Positions 56,080 through 64,000 of a stretch of DNA of 64,000 nt are shown here, in pieces. The DNA lies in contig NC_058139.1 of NCBI RefSeq assembly GCF_011075055.1, positions 16,637,584-16,701,583 of the forward strand, given 5' to 3'. This DNA is from Mangifera indica (Eukaryota; Streptophyta; Magnoliopsida; Sapindales; Anacardiaceae). The translations under genes and the position numbers were made by a program. The notes beneath the pieces are model-generated. The model had not been told where the DNA came from, did no database searches, and worked only from the letters and a program-made list of their open reading frames with translations. How positions within the stretch are numbered: the first letter of the stretch is position 1; the number at the start of each line of letters is the position of its first letter.

Positions 56080-57265
56080 AAGGCATCGACTACCACATTT
56101 GCTTTACCCGACTGATATTTAATATCACATTCATAATCTTTGACTAGCTCCAACCATCTTCTTTGTCACATATTCAAATCTTTCTAAGTGAAAAAATATT
56201 TTAGACTTTTATGGTCGGTGTAGATATTACATTTAACTCTATATAAATAATGTCTCCAAATTTTTAAAGCAAAAATTACTGTTGCTAACTCTAAATTATG
56301 GGTAGGGTAACGTGTTTCATAATCTTTTAACTGCTGAGAGGCATACACTATCACTTTATCCCTCTGCATCAGCACGACTCCCAAGCTATTATGTGAGGCA
56401 TCGCAATAAATATCATAATCTACACTTTCATCTGGTAATACTAAAATAAGAGTTATAGTCAACCGTCTTTTTAGCTCTTGGAAACTCTTTTCACAAGCAT
56501 CAGTCCATAGAAAAGGAGTTCCTTGTCTAGTAAGAGTTATAAGTGACTTGGCCAACTAGGCAAAACCTTGTACAAATCTCTTGTAATAGCTGACTAGCCC
56601 TAAAAAGCTTTTGATCTCTTTTACCGTCTTTGGCCTCGCCCATTCAAGTATTGTTTTCACTTTACTAGGGTCTACAACTATACCTTCCTTAGTAACCACG
56701 TGTCCCAAAAATACTACTCGGTCTAACTAGAATTCACACTTAGAGAATTTGGCATACAATTTCTTTTCTCTCAATCTTTGTAACACAAATTTCAAGTGTT
56801 CGATATGTTCTTCTTTTGATCTAGAGTATATCAAGATATCATCAATAAATACCACCGGGAATTTATCAAGGCAATCATGAAATACTCAATTCATTAAATC
56901 CATAAAGATTGTTGGAGCATTAGTCAATCTAAAGGGCATTACCACAAACTCGTAGTGCCCGTAGCGGGTCCGAAAAGCTATCTTTGGAATATCTTGCTCT
57001 TCAATCCTCACTTGGTGATAACCCAACCTCAAGTCAATTTTGGAGAACATAGAAACTCCCTTCAATTGATCAAATAAATCATCAATTTGAGGCAACAGAT
57101 ATTTATTCTTCACTATCAGTTTATTCAACTCTTATAATCTATAGACATACGAAGTGACCTATCTTTCTTTTTGACAAATAGTATGGGCGCTCCCCAAGGA
57201 GAGTGGCTAGGTCTAATAAAACCCTTATCTAAAAGTTCTTACAACTATTTCTTTAATTCTTGTTA
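56080..57265 (-). pseudogene. Reverse transcriptase and RNase H of copy C
   Basis: Pieces: 57128-56886 with [20 protein letters not shown] and GYHQVRI; a frame-broken segment around the FIDDILIYS motif (near 56840); and 56555-56184 with the RNase H start [15 protein letters not shown] and the [13 protein letters not shown] motif. Multiple stops. Confidence 0.85.
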
Positions 57266-57269
57266 TTCA

Positions 57270-57990
57270 GTTGGAGCCATCTGGTAAGGGGCCTTTGAAA
57301 TTACGGCTGAGCCAGGTTCTAACTCTATACTAAACTCCAACTCTCTCTGTGGAGGTAAACCTAATAGCTCATTAGGAAAAATATCTGAGAAATCTCATAC
57401 TATTGGGCATCCTGAACACTTAATCTTTGAATATCACACTCATGAACCACATGAGCTAAATATCCCGTACACTTTTTTTTCAATAATTTTTGCGTCTTTA
57501 CACTGCTGATCATCATACTACGCTGATGACTCTCTTCGAAACTAAAGTGATCCCTATTGTCTAGTTGGAATCGAGCCTTTTTCTTTTTATAGCCAATCTC
57601 GACTCCATATCTTTCTAAGAAATCCATGCCTAGGATAACATCAAAATCGGGCATATAAAAAACAATCAAGTCCACCTTTAACTCTCTCCCATGTATCACT
57701 GCCCTCTGGTCCCTTAACATCTTATCAGTAATCACACTCCTACCATCCAACATCTCAACTCTAATGGAATGGTTAGATCTAACAAGTATTAAATGTATCA
57801 TTTCAATAACCCCTAGTGCAATAAAAGAGTGTGTAGCTCCTGAATCAATCAATGCATACAAGGAAACAAAGTGGAATAATAACTGACCAGTAATAGCAGA
57901 TGGACTAGCCTTTGTCTGACTATGGGTAGCTGTATAGACTCGTGCATTAGTACCTCTCCCTGACTGCACTGGCAGAATCAGGATTTGTTA
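57270..57990 (-). pseudogene. Protease region of copy C
   Basis: An open frame of 189 codons (57969-57400) includes YALIDSGATHSF and VDLIVFYMPDFDVILGMDFL. The retropepsin DSGA triplet is intact, and the MDFLERYG extension lost in copy A is retained. The linker towards reverse transcriptase follows. Confidence 0.85.
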
Positions 57991-58019
57991 TGGTTGTATC
58001 AAGACTGGTATTCTGGTAA

Positions 58020-59183
58020 TCCTTTGCTATATGCCTTGGCTGTCGACATTTATAACAAATCACATGTTTCTACCGGTACCAACATTCCCTATTATGACGT
58101 CTCCCACAAATCTGACACTGGGGAATATTTTCTTTTCTAGGCTTCTTGTTACTCTTCCCGCTTTTTCTACTTGCTTTTGATTGGAACTTTCTTTTTCCCC
58201 TGTTGTTTATGAAATTGGAGCCAATTGAACTACCCCCTGATGTTGTAACAGGTGCTGAAACAGTCAATGAAGCAGGTAGAGCTGACTGACTTGGCATCAC
58301 TGTTTAGGGTGCTATTACTAATAGAGGTGTTGTCATGGAGGGTGCATTCCTGGGTAGCTTATTAACATATACCTCCAACCTCAATGCTCTCTCCAATGCC
58401 TTTTCATAAGTTTGAGGAGGTTGTGGTCCAGCTAGCACATGCAAGGCTATCTTCGATCTAAGGCCCTGAAGAAATCTGTCCAGCCAGAGACTAAGTGTAC
58501 TCACCATACCTGGAGCAAAACTAGATAGGACATCAAAACGGGTAGAATAATCCTTTACTGAACCCTTCCCCTATTGCAAAGAAATAAACTCTTGAACTTT
58601 GACTACTACCACATCAGTTGTTCTGTATTAGGCCTTAAATGCCTTTCTGAAATCCTGTCAGGTCATCAGATCCACATTTCTGGTTCCTTTAACTAGGTCC
58701 CACCATACGCGGGCCTCTCCTCATTAAGAAACTCGCATACTGAACGTTTTCTCTATTAGTCATAGTAAACAAATCCATGGTACTTTCCACCTGTTTGATC
58801 CATTCATCAGCCACCAAAGGATCTTTGGTACCTTTAAATTCAGGAAGGGTAAGCTAACTAGGTAAGGAATAAATGGGCTTAAGCCGCCTTTGAGCCCCAA
58901 CTTCTCCTTTCCCCTCATTCCTCATTTCATTTCTGATTTCTTCTATGACCTCCTCACAAATCTCACTTCTAATCTCATCTCGAATGACATCTTTGGCTAT
59001 ATTTTCATGTGTGGGTCTATCTTGACTCTCTATCAACACCTGACGAACTATATCTCTGATTTCTACTAGCCCAAATCCTGAACCACTTGGTGGGGTAGGG
59101 TTAGATGGCTTTCCCGTCTCTCTCTGAATACCCCTTCCACGAGCCCATCCTCGACCCCATCCTCGTCTTGTGGTACTCCTCAT
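58020..59183 (-). pseudogene. gag of copy C
   Basis: Starts at 59183 with an Arg/Gly-rich leader (TTRRGWGRGWARGRG), then the charged EEVIEEIRNEMRNEG region, broken capsid region (58510-58850), SLWLDRFLQGLRSKIALHVL (58507-58304), and the basic linker plus CQICGRRHNREC (58300-58070). The leader looks RNA-binding and is better preserved than in copies A and B. Stops and frameshifts remain. Confidence 0.85.
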
Positions 59184-59400
59184 CTAATAACTGCATAAGT
59201 GTAACTACATAAGGATTTTATCATTTTATTATTTGATTATAGGCAAAGAAAATAACTTACTGCAGTCAATTCTCGGGAGTTGATCTATAAGACATGAGGG
59301 GCACCTGTGCAATACTAAAATGCAAAACTATATATAAATATTATATTATATTATATTACAACATATTCTATTATATCCACCTTTAAGCGCCCAAAATCGC

Positions 59401-59412
59401 GCTCTGATACCA
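59401..59412 (-). other. Primer-binding site of copy C
   Basis: The minus strand reads TGGTATCAGAGC, the exact initiator tRNA-Met complement, 4 bp from the LTR. Confidence 0.85.
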
Positions 59413-59691
59413 AAAATATAACCTCTCCTAACCAATAGGTGTGTTATAGAAAAACGGTAAGAGTTCCCTTATTTTTTAGGGTTCGGGGAATTTTTTTTTA
59501 ACTATACCCTGTAACACTCCTAATTAACAATTCATACAAACTAGTCCTACCAACCGACTGGATTTTGATCAACTTAATCATAATTAACAAAATAAATACT
59601 TAATAGTAACCATTATAAAAATTACCACCTACAGAAACTTTATAACCAATTTCAATGACTACCCATATATATATGTATATACATATATAGA

Positions 59692-61881
59692 TGTAGCCTC
59701 TCCTAACCAATAGGTGTGTTACAGAAAAATGGCAAGAATTCCCCTATTATATAAGGCCCGGGGAATTTTTTTTCTCTTTTTCATTATGCCCTATAACACT
59801 TCCAATTAGCAATTCACATAAATCAGTCCTACCAACAGACTGGATTTTCATCAACTTAATTACAATTAATAAAATAAGTACATAATAATAACAATTATAA
59901 AAATTATCACCCACAGAAACTTTATAATCAATTTTCATAACTAGCCATATATATATACATATATAGATATAACTATACAAAATCATATATATACATATCC
60001 ACCAATATCTACATCAAGTGTATGTATATATGCATATATTCACATATACATCAAAACATATAAATTAACAAAATTATGGTGCCTTTTTCCCTTAGCCTCA
60101 TGTCTCATTAGTGCTCCCCGAGAACCTTTGCTGTATTTCTTTACTTGTAAAATATTAAATTAAACGGAGTGAGCGACTATGGCTCAGTAAGAAAATCATA
60201 CTTAATACTCAAAGTATTTCATACCAGTATTAATCTCTTCCATACTCAGCGTGTCTGGGTTATTCATATATAAAATTATTGACACGGAACACGCATTAAA
60301 CACGTATCATAATTCTCTTCTTTGACCAATTTATTCATTTTCTTACTATACAAATATGATTCATTCGTTATGATTTATGCATGTATGAGTGCCATGACTT
60401 TTCCATTTTCTGATTATACATCTTTCTCAATTCTTTATCAGCCACATAGGCTTACATGTATGGTTCTAATACAATTTATTTTCATAAAATATTTTCTGAT
60501 TCTTTCTCTCTTTTTTTTTTTCCAAATATTTTCATTGACCGGTCTAGACTACATATAATAGTACTTGCAGTCCCCATACAAAGTATAATTCTCTCTTACA
60601 CGCATATTTTATTTTATTTTTTTCTTTGTTGTCCACACAGTACAACTAATATTTTTCTTTGCTGTTCACACAGTATAGCTAACATTTTTTTCTTTGCTGT
60701 TCACACAGTACAACTAATATTTTTATTTGTTGTCCACACAGTACAACCGATATTTTTCTTTGCTGTCCACACAGTACAACTCGCGTGTAAGGATTTTAAG
60801 TAGGTTTTCTGCTTTCCTGTATCATATGAGTCATTATAAAACCAAAAATACTTGTTTTCCATTTTCTGAAAACATGCATAACTTAGAAAATGTTTTTCCT
60901 CTTTCTTTATTTTTTCTGAATCATGCATATGCTATGATTCCTCATGTATGCATGTATAACCATAATATGAAATATGTCAATTCATTGTTTTCCCTTATTC
61001 TTTTCACTCTTTATCAAGCATCATATTACTTCCTCATGCATTTATATATATCTCATGCCTCAAATTAATTTCAATTATACAATATAGGTTTAATATAAGG
61101 GTCATTCCATATATCATGCATATAATTAGGTAAAATTAACCTATATCACATAAAATAACATTTTTGCCCTTATAGCCAAACATTACATCATGAATCCTAA
61201 TGAATTTTTGTATCCTTTTAAGTATAAATCACCTTAATTCTAATACCTTACACACTTATATAAGTAAATGTTATTTAAATAACCTAACTCAAATTACTTC
61301 AAGTATGTGAAGTATGAAATTCTTACATTTTCTTTGCTAATTTGGTGATTTAAGTTTATCCTCCTTCTTTTCTTCTTCCTAACAACCTTAATCAACCAAA
61401 AATATAATCATCCATCAAAACCCTAAACTTGACATATCTTAAAAATTAAATTCCTTACCTTAGAACTGACCAGAATTGAGAGATCTACACTTTTTATAAC
61501 TGGAGGCTCTGAAAATTAGGTGGTTTAGCTAGACTTTTTTGGTGAATTTTAGTTGAAGGAAAGCTTTAGCAAAAATGGTGAAGGCCCTCGGCTAAAATGA
61601 AGAAGAAAATGAATAGGGTATATGTTTATAAGCCTTTTGGACCATTTTGCCCTTAATCTTTTCCATAAATGACTATTTTATGCTTATCCAATTACCAAAA
61701 ACCCTTAGCACCACCATATAATTTCAAGTGTGCCATTCAATTTTAATTCTCACTTTGTCACTTGAATCTTTATAAAATGACCATTTTACCCCCTTTGAAA
61801 ATTATTGCTCATTTAGTAGTTTTTTATAAATCTTTTACAATTTCTTTTTACAACAAGTTATAAAATCAACTCTAGGGGTAA
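59692..61881 (-). repeat. LTR nested in the 5' LTR of copy C, 3' edge lost
   Basis: Starts TGTAGCCTCTCC (family TGTAACC). It follows the family LTR to CTCTAGGGGTAAT at 61882, about 60-80 bp short of its end, then jumps into mid-LTR sequence of the host LTR. The jump removes the nested LTR's last bases and its right target-site duplication. It carries five subrepeats at 60620-60785, the most in the window. Confidence 0.78.
60620..60785 (-). repeat. Short tandem subrepeats in the LTR, five units
   Basis: Five copies of a unit around TTGCTGTCCACACAGTACAA, spaced about 30-40 bp. See 24391-24515 for the four-unit version. Confidence 0.82.
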
Positions 61882-63619
61882 TCATACTTAATACTCAAAG
61901 CATTTCATACCAGTACTAATCTCTTCTATACTCAGCGTGTCTGGGCTATTCACATACAAAATAATTGACATGAAACACGCATTAAACACATATCATAATT
62001 TTCTTCTTTCACTCATTTATTCATTTCCTTACTATACAAATATGATTCACTCGTTATAATTTATGCATGTATAAGTGTCATGACTTTTCTATTTTCTTAT
62101 CGTATATCTCTCTCAACTATTTATCAGCCATATAGGCTTGTATGCATGATTCTACTGCAAATGACTTTCATAAAATATTTGCTAATTCTTTCTTCTTTTT
62201 TTTTCAAATATTTTTATTGATCGTTCTAAACTATATATGGCAGTACTCGCAGTCACCATACAAGGTACAATCCTCTCTTACATGCATATTTCATTATTTT
62301 TTTCTTTGCTGTCCATACAGTACAGCTCGCGTGTAAGAATTTTAAGCATGCTTTTTGTTTTCCTGTATTATATGAGTCATTATAAAATCAAAAACATTTG
62401 TTTTCTATTTTCTGAAAAAATGCATAACTTAGAAAATGTTTTTTCTCTTTTTTTATTTTTCTGAAATCATGCATATGCGATGATTCCTCATGTATGCATG
62501 TACAGCCATAACATGAAATATGCCTATTCATTGTTTTTCCTTATTCTTTTCAAGCCTCATCGAACATCAGATTACTTTCTCATACATTTACATATGAATA
62601 TACATATTTATTATGATGGTTTTTTTACACATATCATACACATAATTAAGCAAAATTAACCTATATCACATAAAATGACATTTTTGCCCTTATGGATATA
62701 AAGGTTATTCCACATATCATGCACATAATTAAACAAAAATTAACCTTATAGATAAAATTACATGCTTACCCTTAATGCAAATTCTTTCATCAATTCATCA
62801 TTTCTCATATGTTCAACACATAAAATCCGCAAAGCTAACCCTAAGAATATGAAATGTCTAAAATACCCTTATGGCCAAAAATTACGTCAAGAATCCTAAT
62901 GAATTTCTTTATCCTTTTAAGCATAAATCACCTTAATTCTAATACCTTACACACTTATACAAGTAAAGGTTATTTAAATAACCTAACTCAAATTACTTCA
63001 AGTATGAAATTCTCATATTTTCTTTGCTAATTAGGTGATTTAAGCTTATCCTCCTTCTTTTCTTTTTCCTAGCAACCTTAATAAACCAAAAGCATATTCA
63101 TCCATCAAAACTCTAAACTTCACATCTCTTAAAAATTCAATTTTTTACCTTTAAACTTACCAGAATTGATAAATCTACACTTTTTATAACTAGAGGCTTT
63201 GAAAATTAGGTGGTTTAGCTAGGTTTTTTGATGAATTTTGCTTGAAGGAAAAACTTTAGCTAAAATTTTGGAGATTCTCGGCCAAGGAAGAAGAAAATGA
63301 ATAGTTGGTTGGTTTTATAAGCTTTTTGGACTAATTTACCCTTAATCTTTTCCATAATGACTATTTTATCCTTAGCCAATTACCAAAAACCCTTAGCACC
63401 ACCATATAATTTCAAATGTGCCATTCAATTTAAATTCCCACTTTGTCTCTTAAATCCTTCTAAAATAACCATTTTACCCCATTTGAAAATTATTGCTCAT
63501 TTAGTAATTTTCTATAATTCTTTTACAATTTCTTTAAACAATAAGTTATAAAATCCACTCTAAAGGTAATTTTGGAAGTAGAGTTCACTGACATACCTGA
63601 ATCCGGGTGTTACACAATC

Positions 63620-64000
63620 AACATTAGAGGGGTTAGTAAATCTCAGCCCATGAAGGCAAGCATAAGAAAACCTTTGTGCAAGAATGACTATATACATGAC
63701 TTTTTTCTTCCTAAACTATTGAAACTTACCTCTTATTCTGAACTTTGTCAAATTATTCTATATTTATGTTCATAAATACTATACATTTCCAATATAAATT
63801 TTTTAACATTATTTATGTAATTAACAACATTGGTAATTAACAAATTATCATTAAAAACATTAAATAAAATTTTTATTCCTAATATTTTTGCCTTAGGATC
63901 TAAAACAATAACAATAGCATAAAGCAAAGGAATTTCTTTCCAATATTGTTTAAACTTCTATCCCATTTGTCTAAATATATTTTGGAAAACATTATAATAC
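63620..64000. other. Unassigned DNA at the right edge
   Basis: Right flank of copy C. No gene is recognised; a 67-codon chance frame spans the LTR edge and is not meaningful. Confidence 0.4.

Larger units (their letters stand above)
52239..63614 (-). mobile_element. Chromovirus-type Ty3/gypsy element, copy C
   Basis: On the minus strand, 3' LTR 52239-54495, interior 54496-59416, and a compound 5' LTR 59417-63614. The outer target-site duplication is CAGTC (52234-52238) and CAATC (63615-63619), one mismatch. The interior has the same gene order as copy A without LINE insertions, but with more stops and frameshifts, so it looks older. It gives the empty-site reference for the LINE fragment in copy A. 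The 5' LTR contains another LTR of the same family. Confidence 0.88.
59417..63614 (-). repeat. 5' LTR of copy C with nested LTR
   Basis: Own sequence is 59417-59691 and about 61882-63614; a second LTR fills the gap. The outer edge reads TATAACCTCTCC, where the family has TGTAACC, so the terminal TG has become TA. The right part has only one subrepeat (near 62303), against three in its partner 3' LTR. Confidence 0.75.

Overview
This is eukaryotic nuclear DNA from a flowering plant, most likely a eudicot. The evidence is GT-AG spliced exons, a plant-specific PAS-RAF-like kinase gene, Ty3/gypsy chromovirus elements with tRNA-iMet primer sites, plant L1 LINEs, hAT and Mutator-like (MULE) elements, and AT-rich intergenic DNA. 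The species cannot be named from the window. There is no sign of operons, CRISPR arrays or other prokaryotic structure.

Only one gene looks functional: a complete 13-exon gene on the minus strand (7145-12683) for a 761-residue PAS-domain RAF-like protein kinase. All reading frames join, and all kinase catalytic motifs are present. A SINE sits in its fourth intron and a duplicated segment in its fifth. A MULE lies about 500 bp past its stop codon.

The rest is layered transposon debris. 1-5.6 kb: tail of a decayed gypsy element and a hAT (2887-3920). 5.8-6.6 kb: a MULE. 14.0-15.4 kb: tandem repeats with a higher-order period. 15.4-37 kb: one decayed multi-exon gene, tentatively of the DUF1985/Ulp1 transposon-associated type, cut into three pieces. 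One cut is a deleted gypsy element (16589-21730) that itself holds a hAT. The other is chromovirus copy A (23499-36113) that itself holds two LINE insertions. 36.5-42.1 kb: a second MULE, a third hAT with a tandem duplication of its right end, and a decayed MULE transposase gene. 42.2-50.1 kb: chromovirus copy B, plus strand, truncated and rearranged, with a solo LTR inside its 5' LTR. 50.5-51.6 kb: a tandem array with a period near 145 bp. 52.2-63.6 kb: chromovirus copy C, minus strand, with a further LTR nested in its 5' LTR.

Copies A, B, C and the solo LTRs belong to one family, so about half the window is repeated nesting of that family. I found no clearly new biological system. The most unusual structures are a tandem array of micro-exons (21843-22316), a patchwork filler-DNA junction (47520-47722), three evenly spaced hairpins in a MULE (6153-6223), and the two tandem arrays. 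Boundaries were found by eye from target-site duplications and repeat alignment; no homology search was run.
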